DNA of 64,000 bases, from positions 62,001-126,000 of the forward strand of contig NZ_ABFU01000051.3 of NCBI RefSeq assembly GCF_000171615.1. The letters are read 5' to 3'. Positions 1-8,864 of this stretch are shown here, piece after piece (within the stretch, counting starts at the first letter, position 1; every line of letters begins with the position of its first letter). The notes under the pieces were generated by a model. It was not told the DNA's origin. It made no database searches and saw only the letters and a program-made list of their open reading frames with translations. A program made the translations under genes and the position numbers. Origin of the DNA: Bacillus coahuilensis m4-4. GTDB lineage: Bacteria > Bacillota > Bacilli > Bacillales > Bacillaceae_K.

Positions 1-1
1 T

Positions 2-784
2 TCTGAGTCAGATAAAGGAACGGAGTCAAAATCCGTCACGTTTCCATATAAAATGCAAGAAGCCATGAAAGAACAAGTGAACATTCGTATAGATCAAGAA
101 GTAGAGGTTGATAAAGGTTCTTTAACGTTTAGCTCAATGAAAGCAACGCCTATGCAAACAATAATTAAGGGCTCATTAAACGTTGAAAATGGCGACCGAG
201 TAGATTCATTATTTTCAGATACAATCTTGATAGCTAATGGGGAAGAAGTCTTGATGACAGGATCAAGTGTATCTTCAGGATTATTAGGCGATCAATTTGA
301 GTTACGATTTGATGCGTTACCAGAGAACTTGAATTCTCTCGAGTTAGTCATACAAAAGTTTGTAGGGTATCACTCAATTAATGAGAGCTTTCCATTGTCC
401 AATCAAACAACTATTGAGTTAGGAAAAAGGAAAACATTAGGGATCACCTCCATTCAAGATGACAATGAAGTTGTTGAAGTACGTGTCGAAACGGAGCCTA
501 ACGTTATGCTTGATGGGGTTTTTGTGTTAGATGAAGATGGTAAGCAAGCTGAAATTCAAACCACGGTTGGTCATGAACTTTCACAAAGTGAAAATGGAGA
601 GCCGATACAAAGTCGGACATGGCTTTTTCCGTCCTTAGATACTATTTCCTCTATCTATATTGAGGGGATGCATTTTTTGGAAGAGGTACAAGAGAAAATT
701 ATCATAGTTGATGAATCAATAAAAAAAAAACCTAGACCAAAGGCAGGTTTTTTTACTATTAACGAGAGTAGAACTCAACGATAA
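2..784 (+). CDS. C-terminal part of a DUF4179/DUF5643-like extracytoplasmic protein (5' end outside window)
   Basis: The reading frame is open to the left edge, so only the C-terminal ~260 residues are present. They are rich in beta-strand-like, acidic sequence without membrane segments, and resemble the extracytoplasmic tail of DUF4179-family membrane proteins, which are often encoded beside ECF sigma factors. This family call is by general resemblance only. The frame runs through a 10-A run (721-730), the rpsD terminator and into the 3' end of rpsD. One more A would give a stop at 733-735, at the terminator, which is a more natural end. The last 16 or so residues are therefore probably an artefact. 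It converges on rpsD. Confidence 0.55.
   Translation, partial: SESDKGTESKSVTFPYKMQEAMKEQVNIRIDQEVEVDKGSLTFSSMKATPMQTIIKGSLNVENGDRVDSLFSDTILIANGEEVLMTGSSVSSGLLGDQFELRFDALPENLNSLELVIQKFVGYHSINESFPLSNQTTIELGKRKTLGITSIQDDNEVVEVRVETEPNVMLDGVFVLDEDGKQAEIQTTVGHELSQSENGEPIQSRTWLFPSLDTISSIYIEGMHFLEEVQEKIIIVDESIKKKPRPKAGFFTINESRTQR
724..753 (-). terminator. Intrinsic terminator of rpsD
   Basis: AAAAACCT and AGGTTTTT arms surround a short spacer immediately after the rpsD stop codon, with a T/A tract on each side. It can act in both directions between the two convergent genes. Confidence 0.6.
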
Positions 785-1361
785 GAGCTTCGTTAATTTC
801 AGCAGGTAATTCAGAACGCTCTGGTAAACGGTTGAACGTACCTTCTAATTTGTCAGCATCGAAAGTAAGGTATTCAGGAACGAAGTTATTTACTTCGATT
901 GCTTCTTTGATGATGTCAAGGTTGCGAGACTTTTCACGAACTCCGATTACTTGACCAGGTTGTACGCGGAAAGATGGGATATCTACGCGGCTACCATTCA
1001 CAAGAACGTGACCGTGGTTAACAAGTTGGCGAGCTTGACGACGAGTACGAGCAAGACCTAAACGGTATACTACGTTATCAAGACGGCACTCTAGAAGAAC
1101 CATGAAGTTCTCACCGTGTTTACCTTGAATTTTTGCAGCTTTATCAAAAAGATTACGGAATTGGCGCTCATTTACACCATACATGTGACGAAGCTTTTGC
1201 TTCTCCTGTAATTGTAAACCGTATTCAGAAAGTTTCTTACGTTGGTTAGGACCGTGTGGACCTGGAGCGTAAGGACGCTTTTCTAATTCTTTTCCTGTTC
1301 CGCTTAATGAAATGCCAAGACGACGAGATAATTTCCAAGATGGACCTGTATAACGAGCCAT
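759..1361 (-). CDS. rpsD: 30S ribosomal protein S4
   Basis: S4 binds 16S rRNA and nucleates assembly of the small subunit body; in Bacillus it also represses its own mRNA. The protein is 200 residues, the normal Firmicute length, starting [16 protein letters not shown]. The S4 RNA-binding fold covers about residues 92-155, with the [20 protein letters not shown] stretch typical of the family. The start follows GAAGGAGGAGTCACACT. The gene is monocistronic, with its own sigma-A promoter, a ~185-nt leader and a terminator. There are no anomalies within the gene. Confidence 0.98.
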   Translation of the reverse strand: MARYTGPSWKLSRRLGISLSGTGKELEKRPYAPGPHGPNQRKKLSEYGLQLQEKQKLRHMYGVNERQFRNLFDKAAKIQGKHGENFMVLLECRLDNVVYRLGLARTRRQARQLVNHGHVLVNGSRVDIPSFRVQPGQVIGVREKSRNLDIIKEAIEVNNFVPEYLTFDADKLEGTFNRLPERSELPAEINEALIVEFYSR

Positions 1362-1546
1362 AGTGTGACTCCTCCTTCAAATGTTTTTATTTTGTTGTAA
1401 AATAAAAACAGATATATGAACTCATTCTGTGTATTTTATTTTCATGTACCTTCGCCCTAGCAGCAGAGGGTTACGAGATACACCTCAATTATAGAGGAAT
1501 AAAATACGCTCACAATGCACATATAAAGGCTGCATTATTTTACACA
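1362..1546 (-). ncRNA. Structured rpsD leader, probable S4 autoregulatory element
   Basis: Between the promoter and rpsD lies a ~185-nt leader. A perfect 10-bp pairing (1431-1440 with 1498-1507) closes a domain containing a CCCT/AGGG hairpin, and a second A/T-rich hairpin (GTTTTTATTTT / AAAATAAAAAC, about 1383-1410) sits just before the ribosome site. Autoregulation of rpsD by S4 through its leader is known in B. subtilis. That this leader does the same is inferred from position and structure. Confidence 0.6.
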
Positions 1547-1552
1547 ACGACC

Positions 1553-1581
1553 ATTATATGATGAATTTACTCAATAGTCAA
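1553..1581 (-). promoter_or_regulatory. Sigma-A promoter of rpsD
   Basis: On the minus strand TTGACT (1581-1576), a 17-bp spacer and TATAAT (1558-1553) form a near-consensus promoter. Transcription should start near 1546. Confidence 0.85.
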
Positions 1582-1747
1582 GAGGAACTCCGCATTACTT
1601 ATGATCAGATAGACTCTTCCCAATGGAAGAATTCATATCTTTAAGGAGAAGTAAACAAAACTTATATATGAAATGATTTGGTCCTATGCTATAATTTTTC
1701 ATATGGAACGTGAATATAGGAATGCTAATAAGTAGATTAAGATTACA

Positions 1748-2359
1748 ATGATTATAAATAACAAAAAAAGAGTGAATCTAGTGACGGAAACATTAAAGGA
1801 AAAACGACTTAGATATATTTTAATTCTTTTGTTTATTTCAATCACGGTGATTGGATTACTCTGGGACCGAGATGATAATGAACAAATAGCGACTCAAGAA
1901 ACGAAAGCATTGGTACTAGTTCAAGGGGTGGAAGAAACCGGAAAACAGCCGCTCGTCATCCTTGCCAATTCAATAGATGAGATCAATCGGTTAACACTTT
2001 TTGAGGTTCAGACAGAAGATGATTATTACTTTAAATCTATACAATCTATGCGTTATACCGGTTTAGTGAAGGAATATTCATTGGATAAACAGGATCGGTT
2101 TTTTTGGACAAACATTGAAGATACTTGGAGGCTTTTCGATTATAATTTAACTGAAATACCTACTTCAGATCTTCATAGCATGGAAGAATCTTCGACGCTC
2201 TCTTTTACATTACATGATACATATGCTCTAGTAGAAAATGGAATACGTTTACCTTTAGATAAGAAGGTGCCCGTCGAAATACATTTACTTGAGAGCCCCA
2301 ACACATACTTAGTTGTATACGAAAATGAAGTTGAAGTGGGAATTTTAAAGGGAAACTAA
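1748..2359 (+). CDS. Hypothetical single-pass membrane protein
   Basis: I do not recognise this family. The 203-residue product has a basic N-terminus, one transmembrane segment at about residues 25-40 (YILILLFISITVIGLLW), and an acidic, mostly beta-like outer part. It should be anchored in the membrane with its C-terminus outside. The start is uncertain: ATG 1748 has a weak ribosome site and a GTG at about 1781 is an alternative. A TATAAT at 1690-1695 may be its -10 element. It sits 45 bp before the GGDEF gene, so co-transcription is likely. Confidence 0.6.
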   Translation: MIINNKKRVNLVTETLKEKRLRYILILLFISITVIGLLWDRDDNEQIATQETKALVLVQGVEETGKQPLVILANSIDEINRLTLFEVQTEDDYYFKSIQSMRYTGLVKEYSLDKQDRFFWTNIEDTWRLFDYNLTEIPTSDLHSMEESSTLSFTLHDTYALVENGIRLPLDKKVPVEIHLLESPNTYLVVYENEVEVGILKGN

Positions 2360-2404
2360 TCCAGTAAGAGATATGAAGCTTGAATGAATGTAGGTGGTAA
2401 TAGA

Positions 2405-4261
2405 ATGGATAATCTGAATAATCTTTCTCTATATAAAGCGAAGTTATTCGATAGTATTTGTATGCTTGATAAAAAAAATCTCCCACTCTCAGAATGGATA
2501 AAAGAATGGATCTCCATTTTTACATCTGTGTATGAAGTATATGAATTTGCTCTATATGAACGAAATGACTATGGCTACAGTCAGATGATGACCTCGAATA
2601 ATGAAGAGGGACGACTTGATCATTTACTAACTGTAGCTGAAGTGGAAGGAATATTTAATAATAATCCGTACTATTTTGTAGAGAACATCCAGCACTATTC
2701 TTCAGGATTTTGCTTCTCACTTGATTCAGAATACCCATCCTACATATTATTCTGCAATTTTACTAACCAATATAGTGAAGGAAATCCAAAGTCTACACTT
2801 GATATCTTACAGACAACTGAATATTTCCTCCAAAAATCAATGGCTGTCCAAAGAGCCTTATCAGAGGATGATCGGTACAGAGAACTCTATAAAGTAACAG
2901 AGGTATTTCACTCCTCTATGGATATGGATGTTCTGTTAAGTGAAGTGATTCAAACGCTCAGAAAAGTATTTCCAGATTATACCTACTTCCTGTATTTAGC
3001 GAATGATCCTCATGAGTATGTAGACTTACCAATTAAAAACTTTGATTATGACCAGGCAAGTCAAGCGGCGATGGAAACTTTTGTTAGCGGGGAGATTACC
3101 ATTGAACAAGGGTGTAATGAAGTATTGAAAAATCTATATGCTCCTCTTAAAGGAAAGCAAGGTGTATATGGGATTTTAAGGGTAGCAACAAACGCTACTT
3201 TTCATTTTCCTGATGGTGATAAGGAATTTATTAAGTTATTAGCTTACACGGCCGGGAGCGCATTAGAGAATGCGAAACTCTACCAGCAATCCAAACGTTT
3301 AGTTTCAGACCTTCAATTAATTAACGAAACATCTCATAAGCTCAATTCTAATTTGAGACTGTCAGAGACCCTCACATTTTTGAACAGACAAATTCAAAAA
3401 TCTATGGACGCGACAGAGATTGGATTTGTGTTTTTTACCGAAGGGTTACATCCATATAGCATCCTACCTGGTAGCTCTGAATTCTTTCATACACATTTAG
3501 GAAAGAGCTATATTGAATTTGCACTAACTAGAATCAACAATGAAAAAGACGCACTTTTCATTGGGGATATGGAAGGGAAAAGAGAGGATTTACATGAGTA
3601 TCGTTCTCTCATGACCGTTCCTATGGTACAAAATAGTGATGTCATTGGCTTTTGCATTGTTTTGCAATCCTTACCGTATGCCTTTTCTTTTGATATGTAT
3701 AAGTTACTACAATCTTTTATCCATCATTCTACCTTAGCACTAACCAATTCTATGTTACGTGAAAAGTTAGAGGAAATGGTCATCACAGATCATTTAACTA
3801 AACTATACTCTCGGAATCATTTAGATGAATTTATCTCAAGGTCCATGTTGGAAGATGAAAAGGGATGTTTAGTATTAGTCGATATTGATAACTTTAAACG
3901 AGTGAATGATACTTATGGACATCAGGTCGGGGATGAAGTGATAGTCCAAGTAGCCAACTTAATGAGTTCTACGTCCAAAGGAAAAGGATTAGCAGCTAGG
4001 TGGGGAGGCGAAGAATTAGCGATATATTTCCCTCATTTATCTATTGGTGAAGCAGAGCCATATGTGGAATCTATTATAAATGATTGTCCACTCGCTACAA
4101 ATCCCAAAGTAACGCTCTCTGCAGGGGTCTCATCGTGGAAAAAAGGCTTTATGTATACGGAAGATAGTCTTTTCCATAAAGCGGATACAGCCCTTTACGA
4201 AGCGAAAAGGACAGGTAAAAATAAATATGTGAAGGATTCCTCGTTAGAATCCGTTCTCTAA
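2405..4261 (+). CDS. ytrP: GAF-GGDEF protein, putative diguanylate cyclase (YtrP-like)
   Basis: A putative diguanylate cyclase, making c-di-GMP from two GTP in response to a ligand bound by its sensor domains. The 618-residue protein has an N-terminal region of unknown fold, two GAF-like segments (about residues 165-300 and 305-450) and a C-terminal GGDEF domain. The active-site loop reads RWGGEELAIYF near residue 534, so the GGEEL signature is intact, and LVDIDNFKRVNDTYGHQVGD is the metal- and GTP-binding stretch. ATG 2405 is chosen because AGGTGG lies just upstream; an in-frame ATG at 2384 is less well placed. Its position after rpsD matches B. subtilis ytrP, where activity has been debated. 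Confidence 0.85.
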   Translation: MDNLNNLSLYKAKLFDSICMLDKKNLPLSEWIKEWISIFTSVYEVYEFALYERNDYGYSQMMTSNNEEGRLDHLLTVAEVEGIFNNNPYYFVENIQHYSSGFCFSLDSEYPSYILFCNFTNQYSEGNPKSTLDILQTTEYFLQKSMAVQRALSEDDRYRELYKVTEVFHSSMDMDVLLSEVIQTLRKVFPDYTYFLYLANDPHEYVDLPIKNFDYDQASQAAMETFVSGEITIEQGCNEVLKNLYAPLKGKQGVYGILRVATNATFHFPDGDKEFIKLLAYTAGSALENAKLYQQSKRLVSDLQLINETSHKLNSNLRLSETLTFLNRQIQKSMDATEIGFVFFTEGLHPYSILPGSSEFFHTHLGKSYIEFALTRINNEKDALFIGDMEGKREDLHEYRSLMTVPMVQNSDVIGFCIVLQSLPYAFSFDMYKLLQSFIHHSTLALTNSMLREKLEEMVITDHLTKLYSRNHLDEFISRSMLEDEKGCLVLVDIDNFKRVNDTYGHQVGDEVIVQVANLMSSTSKGKGLAARWGGEELAIYFPHLSIGEAEPYVESIINDCPLATNPKVTLSAGVSSWKKGFMYTEDSLFHKADTALYEAKRTGKNKYVKDSSLESVL

Positions 4262-4269
4262 ACAAATAT

Positions 4270-4304
4270 AAAGCTACCCTTAGTAATCCTCAGGGTAGCT
4301 TTTG
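4270..4304. terminator. Bidirectional terminator
   Basis: AAAGCTACCCT and AGGGTAGCTTT form a perfect 11-bp stem with an 11-nt loop between the convergent GGDEF and ytsP genes. Confidence 0.85.
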
Positions 4305-4308
4305 ACGT

Positions 4309-4788
4309 TTATAAGTACTCAACCAATGCTTTTGTGAATTGATTCAGCATGTTTTCATCCTCTTGATCAAATCTATTTTTAATCGGGCTATCAATATCTA
4401 AAACGCCAATCACTTGCCCTTTCTTAATAAGAGGAATGACAATCTCTGATTGAGAAGCTGCATCACAGGCAATATGGCCTGGAAATTCATGAACATCGGC
4501 AACCCTTAGCGTTCTTTCCTCTTTTGCAGAAGTTCCGCAAACACCTCTCCCATAAGGAATTCTTACGCAAGCAGGTAGACCCTGAAAAGGTCCTAGGACT
4601 AATTCCTGTCCTTCCGTTAAATAAAACCCTACCCAGTTAATTTCATCTAAGAATTGATTAAGAAGTGCAGACGCGTTACTAAGATTAGCGATTGTATTGG
4701 ATTCGCCTTCCAATAATGCGCGAAGCTGTTTTATTAATAACTCGTACTTCTGTTCTTTAGAACCAGAATAGTTTTCGACATGAAACAT
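4309..4788 (-). CDS. ytsP: Free methionine-(R)-sulfoxide reductase, GAF type
   Basis: A GAF-domain reductase (fRMsr) that converts free L-methionine-(R)-sulfoxide to methionine, using cysteines recycled by thioredoxin. The 159-residue protein is one GAF domain. Its three cysteines, 74, 84 and 108, have the 10- and 24-residue spacing of the E. coli catalytic and resolving cysteines, within LPACVRIPYGRGVCGTSA and HIACDAASQSE. That distinguishes it from ordinary GAF sensors. ATG 4788 follows TGAGGAG. Cytosolic. It matches B. subtilis ytsP by position and is divergent from refZ. Confidence 0.88.
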   Translation of the reverse strand: MFHVENYSGSKEQKYELLIKQLRALLEGESNTIANLSNASALLNQFLDEINWVGFYLTEGQELVLGPFQGLPACVRIPYGRGVCGTSAKEERTLRVADVHEFPGHIACDAASQSEIVIPLIKKGQVIGVLDIDSPIKNRFDQEDENMLNQFTKALVEYL

Positions 4789-4863
4789 GATAACTCCTCA
4801 TTTCTGTATAAAATAGTGAAAAATCTACGGATTCTTTCTAGAAACTAGCAGAAAGAGTATAGA

Positions 4864-4877
4864 AAATGTCGACATTT
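4864..4877. promoter_or_regulatory. Perfect 14-bp palindrome in the ytsP-refZ intergenic region
   Basis: AAATGTCGACATTT lies between the divergent ytsP and refZ genes, about 120 bp before the refZ start. It could be an operator for RefZ or another dimeric regulator; no regulator is shown by the sequence itself. Confidence 0.35.
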
Positions 4878-4997
4878 AATTAAAGGTATTTTAGAAGCAT
4901 CACTAGAAAATAGCAAGTGATACGAAAAAACATTATTCTAAATTTTTAGCATAAATAATGAAAGACTTCAACTAATTCGCTAAAGGAGGAAAGACGT

Positions 4998-5639
4998 ATG
5001 AAAAAAGAATTACCTATGAAAGAGAGACTTATGGATGCAGCAATCACCCTTTTTCATACAAAAGGATATGACGGAACATCCGTACGTGATATAAGTAAGC
5101 TGGCAAATGTGAACCCGGCGAATATTTCGTATTATTTTAAAAATAAACAAGGATTGTTAGAAAAATGCCTAACACAATTTTTTGAAGGATACATTGCAAT
5201 TTTAGAACAGCATTATTCACGGTTAGATACAGAATCCGCTCACATCGTTTTACAGTCAGCTATGAAGGAACTCTTAGAATTTCAAAGAGAGCATTATTTA
5301 CTAGCAAGGTTTGTATGGAGAGAGGTTTCTGTCGATTCTCAAATTGTTCGTGAAATTTTTTCTTCCTACTTGATGAAGGAGCGATATATATTAACAGCTT
5401 GTTTAAAAACAGGAATGGACCAGCATGTATTCTCTTCTGTTCAGGTTTCCTATGCGGTTATTCAACTAAAATCTATGCTAACGATGCCATTTATTAATCA
5501 GCAGTATGTTAGTGAGGTTTGGAATGTCTATCCTCAAGAATCCTTCTTTATCGACCAATATTATAAGACACTTGAAACATGGGTAAATCGTTTACTCCAT
5601 GTTCAAGAAAATATGGTGAAGTTAGCATCTATTGGGTAA
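4998..5639 (+). CDS. refZ: TetR-family regulator of FtsZ, RefZ
   Basis: RefZ is a DNA-binding protein that inhibits FtsZ rings near specific chromosomal motifs at the start of sporulation, helping to place the polar septum. The 213-residue product has an N-terminal TetR helix-turn-helix (about residues 10-58, with TSVRDISKLANVNPANISYY and FKNKQGLLEK) and an alpha-helical ligand-binding and dimer domain. The ATG follows AAAGGAGGAAAG. Length and the ytsP-refZ-hisJ-ezrA order match B. subtilis yttP (refZ). Its 3' end overlaps that of convergent hisJ by 11 bp. Confidence 0.88.
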   Translation: MKKELPMKERLMDAAITLFHTKGYDGTSVRDISKLANVNPANISYYFKNKQGLLEKCLTQFFEGYIAILEQHYSRLDTESAHIVLQSAMKELLEFQREHYLLARFVWREVSVDSQIVREIFSSYLMKERYILTACLKTGMDQHVFSSVQVSYAVIQLKSMLTMPFINQQYVSEVWNVYPQESFFIDQYYKTLETWVNRLLHVQENMVKLASIG

Positions 5640-6435
5640 GTAAAGGTGCAAACGTTTCATATCCTTGTCCAATTCCCTTCGAATGGTGAGCATCAGAGCC
5701 AAAAACTAGAGGAATGTCCATATCCTTTGCGATCTTGGCTAAAGGATAGGGAGGATACGTTTCTTTGCAATATTCTTTACTTAAGCCAGCACCATTTAAG
5801 TCTAATGAAAGCCCTCTGTCTCTTATGGCTCTGAGCACATGTAGTTGCTCATCTTCAAAGGATCGAGACGGAGGAAACAAAGTTTGAAACTTTTGAACTA
5901 AGGTCATGTGACCAATCCTATTGGGTTTATTAGGACCTAAATCAGCATTGATGGATTTCAGTAACGTCTCGTAATATAAAGAATAGACTAGATCCACATG
6001 GCCTGTCAGAGAGATCAATCGATTAAATTCATCCTCACTATAATCTAAACAAACATACTCTTCTCCAACCTTTAAAAAATGCACAGACAAAATAGCATCC
6101 TCTATGTGATCAGAGTAGTTAGTTAAGAAATTCTCAGTTTCTTCTTCGAACCCTTCAATATAATCTACTTCAAACCCCTTTAAAATAGTGATCTTATTTT
6201 GATACTTCTTTTTACATTGATCAAGTACTTTAAAGTAGTCTTCAATTAACTCTTTATCCATTCCGCTATCCTGTGTTGGCGTGGGATCGACAAAACCATG
6301 TGGTAAAGGAGCATGCTCAGTAAAGCTAATATGTGAATACTGCTGCTGTATGGCCCTCTCTATATAATTCAAAAAATAGTCATCTGTTCCATGGGGGCAA
6401 TAAGGGGTATGAATATGTCCATCTTTTTTTATCAT
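5629..6435 (-). CDS. hisJ: Histidinol-phosphatase, PHP family
   Basis: Dephosphorylates L-histidinol phosphate to histidinol, the next-to-last stage of histidine synthesis. The 268-residue PHP-fold protein has the metal-binding motifs in order: DGHIHTPYCPHG (residues 5-16), FTEHAPLPHG (about 39-48), and the C-terminal GSDAHHSKGIG. It belongs to the Gram-positive HisJ type, not the HAD-type HisB. It is encoded away from other his genes, as in B. subtilis (ytvP). The gene converges on refZ and diverges from ezrA; no independent regulatory site is evident. Confidence 0.92.
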   Translation of the reverse strand: MIKKDGHIHTPYCPHGTDDYFLNYIERAIQQQYSHISFTEHAPLPHGFVDPTPTQDSGMDKELIEDYFKVLDQCKKKYQNKITILKGFEVDYIEGFEEETENFLTNYSDHIEDAILSVHFLKVGEEYVCLDYSEDEFNRLISLTGHVDLVYSLYYETLLKSINADLGPNKPNRIGHMTLVQKFQTLFPPSRSFEDEQLHVLRAIRDRGLSLDLNGAGLSKEYCKETYPPYPLAKIAKDMDIPLVFGSDAHHSKGIGQGYETFAPLLTQ

Positions 6436-6755
6436 TTTGCATGGCCTCCATTTTATTTAGAAAATATTCGAGTTATAATAGCTTAATGTTACAATCTTTT
6501 TATATAATAGGATTATATTATAATTAAGCATAGGCAGATTTCACAGATTAGAAATAAAATTACCCATTAAAATTCCAATACATACGTCAAAAATTGTCGG
6601 ATACATGGTATTATTATTTCTATCAATAAAAATATAGTTTTGCATCATACATGAGAGTAATCTAGTATTCTTACTTAATCTCTACCTACTAAGAGAATAA
6701 ATATACAAGTATAGCTTATCATATAGCGCGAGTGGATTAGAACAGGAGGCTTTTT
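6436..6755. promoter_or_regulatory. Divergent hisJ-ezrA intergenic region with candidate ezrA promoter
   Basis: This 320-bp AT-rich region has no credible gene. TTGCAT (6640-6645), a 17-bp spacer and TAGTAT (6663-6668) form a plausible sigma-A promoter for ezrA, leaving an ~80-nt leader. I see no clear promoter for hisJ. Confidence 0.45.
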
Positions 6756-8451
6756 ATGGAATTCCTCATAGGTATAATAATTGTCGGTATCATTTTGCTC
6801 CTTGTCAGCATGTTTTTCAAGAAAAAATATTACCGTAAGGTAGACCAGTTAGAAAGCTGGAAGGTAGACATGATGAATAATCAATCTATCCTCCATGAGC
6901 TTTCAAAAGTGAAAAGTTTAAAAATGACAGGGCAAACTGAACAGCTTTTTGAAAAATGGAGAAGGCAATGGGAGGATATTGTAGCTGTTGAGCTTCCTGA
7001 AGTAGAAGAAATGCTATTTGATGCTGAAAATAGAATTGATCGCTTCCTGTTTCATAAAGCGAATGCAATCTTCACTTCAATTGAAGAAATTTTAAATCAA
7101 GCAGAAGATAAAGTAGAAAAAATTAAAGAAGAATTAGATGAGTTAGTCGGTTCAGAAGAACAAAACAGGAGAGAAATGGAAGAATTAAGTGTAGGATTTC
7201 ATGAATGCAAAAAGAAACTTCTTACGCAACGACACCAATTTGGACCTGCTGTAGTACTTCTAGAAGAACGTTTAGCCGATATTGAGACAAATTTTCAAGC
7301 GTACGATGAGAAAACAAATAATGGAGATTATTTAGAAGCACGTGAAATTGTTCTAAATTTAATGAAAGAATATGATGAAATCTCTTCGTTAATGGAGACC
7401 ATTCCAAGCTTGCTTCAAATATGCAAACAGGAGCTTCCACAACAATTAAAAGAATTAAAAGATGGATATTACTCTATGTCAGACCAAGGATTTTTCCTAG
7501 AACACTTAGAGCTAGAGGGAAAAATTATATCACTTGAGAAGAACTTGATAGAATGGCAGGAGGAAGTTGGTCAACTTCAAATTGATGCAGTACATGAGCA
7601 TGTTGAAAAGGCGAAAGATGAAATAAATGAACTATATGATCTTCTTGAGGAAGAGGTTCACGGACGCCATTATTTTATTCAAAACAAAGAAAAATTAAAA
7701 AGAAAGCTTTTATTCATTAAAGGGTGAGAACGAGTCTATTAAGGTAGAAGTGGACTTTGTCAAACAAGGGTATATGCTACAAGAAGAAGAACTTCAAATG
7801 GCCAACAGTTTTGAATTATCGTTAAAGAGCCATATTCATAAATTCGATAGCATTCAAGAAATGATTGATGGAAAAGAGATTCCTTTTTCTTTAGTTAGTA
7901 AAGAGCTACAAACATTGAGAGAAGAATTAGAAAAGCTTGAAGAAAATCAACGTCTGTATAATGAAAAACTCCAAGCATTACGTCAAGATGAATTAACAGC
8001 AAGAGATAAAATTGTGGAGCTGAAAAAGAGCCTACAAGAGACTAAGCGAAAGATAGCTCAAAGCAACCTACCAGGATTACCGTCACAGTTCCAAGACCTT
8101 ATTCAGCAGGCTTCAGGTTATTTAGCTAATGTAGAAGAAAGTCTACAAGAGAAACCGTTAAATATTTCTGTGGTTAATCATTATTTAGAAAATGCGATTC
8201 GTTCTGTTGAACATTTTGTCACAAGTACGAATGAAATTATTGAGCAAGTTAGATTGGCAGAAAAGGTTATCCAATATGGGAATAGATATAGAAGTCGTTA
8301 TCCGTCGGTGAAAGATGGTTTAAGTGCAGCTGAAGCTGCTTTTAGAAGCTATGAGTATCAGGCTGCATTAGAGCAAGCCGCTGCAGCGGTTGAAGCAGTA
8401 GAACCAGGAGCACTAAAGAAAATTGAACAGTGGATTTATGAAGGGGCATAG
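6756..8451 (+). CDS. ezrA: Septation ring formation regulator EzrA (frameshifted in this sequence)
   Basis: EzrA is a membrane-anchored spectrin-like protein that prevents extra FtsZ rings and works at the septum. It has one N-terminal transmembrane segment (residues 2-20), followed by DQLESWK and long coiled coils. A 1-bp insertion in ATTAAAGGG near 7717-7723 breaks the frame after residue ~323. Removing one A gives a continuous 564-residue protein; around the joint it aligns without gaps to B. subtilis EzrA as I recall it. The C-terminal part contains ALRQDELTARDKIVELKKSL and QYGNRYRSRYPSV, typical of EzrA. ATG 6756 follows ACAGGAGGC. A sequencing error is the likeliest cause. Confidence 0.9.
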
Positions 8452-8452
8452 C

Positions 8453-8782
8453 ATGGAAAAAATCATTATGATAATTGCTGGTGTTTTTTCTTTGATTGTG
8501 TGGGTAGGAGTCATTAGTTTAATTCTAGTCAACAACGACAGTCAATCTATTACGAAACCAACACCTGTTACAGCTACACAACAAGTAGATACATCTACAG
8601 AATCTGTGGAAGAAGAAGTTCAATCATATGAGGAGCCTGCTGCTCAAACAAATGAGGAAGTGGTCCCATCAACGGACTATACACAAGGTCTAAACTTTGA
8701 AGAAATTTCTCATTTATTTCAAGATGGTGTTGTCAGTGTTGATGATCTGCTGCAATATGTTCAATCAAACGAGAGCCAATAG
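8453..8782 (+). CDS. Small membrane-anchored acidic protein
   Basis: A 109-residue protein of unknown function. It has one transmembrane segment (about residues 3-25, IIMIIAGVFSLIVWVGVISL), then a Ser/Thr/Glu-rich linker likely to be outside the membrane, and a short C-terminal helix pair containing LNFEEISHLFQDGVVSVDDL. The start at 8453 follows AAGGGGC and lies 1 bp after the ezrA stop, so it is translated with ezrA. A terminator follows directly. The position suggests an envelope or division link, but nothing in the sequence proves it. Confidence 0.75.
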   Translation: MEKIIMIIAGVFSLIVWVGVISLILVNNDSQSITKPTPVTATQQVDTSTESVEEEVQSYEEPAAQTNEEVVPSTDYTQGLNFEEISHLFQDGVVSVDDLLQYVQSNESQ

Positions 8783-8802
8783 TCTACTATTGGCTCTTTT
8801 CT
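8772..8802 (+). terminator. Intrinsic terminator after the ezrA operon
   Basis: AGAGCCAATAG and CTATTGGCTCT form a perfect stem followed by a T tract. It overlaps the stop of the small membrane gene. Confidence 0.88.
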
Positions 8803-8864
8803 GTGATCAACCAAAATAGTATGATAAAATAATCCGTTAGATTGTTTAGAAAGGAAGGAACCTA

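Noticed and set aside
2205-2486. 93-codon minus-strand frame across the junction of the membrane protein and the GGDEF gene
   Set aside because: Covered by two supported plus-strand genes; composition is that of an antisense shadow.
5646-5834. 62-codon frame opposite hisJ
   Set aside because: It lies entirely within hisJ on the other strand, with no ribosome site or protein-like pattern.
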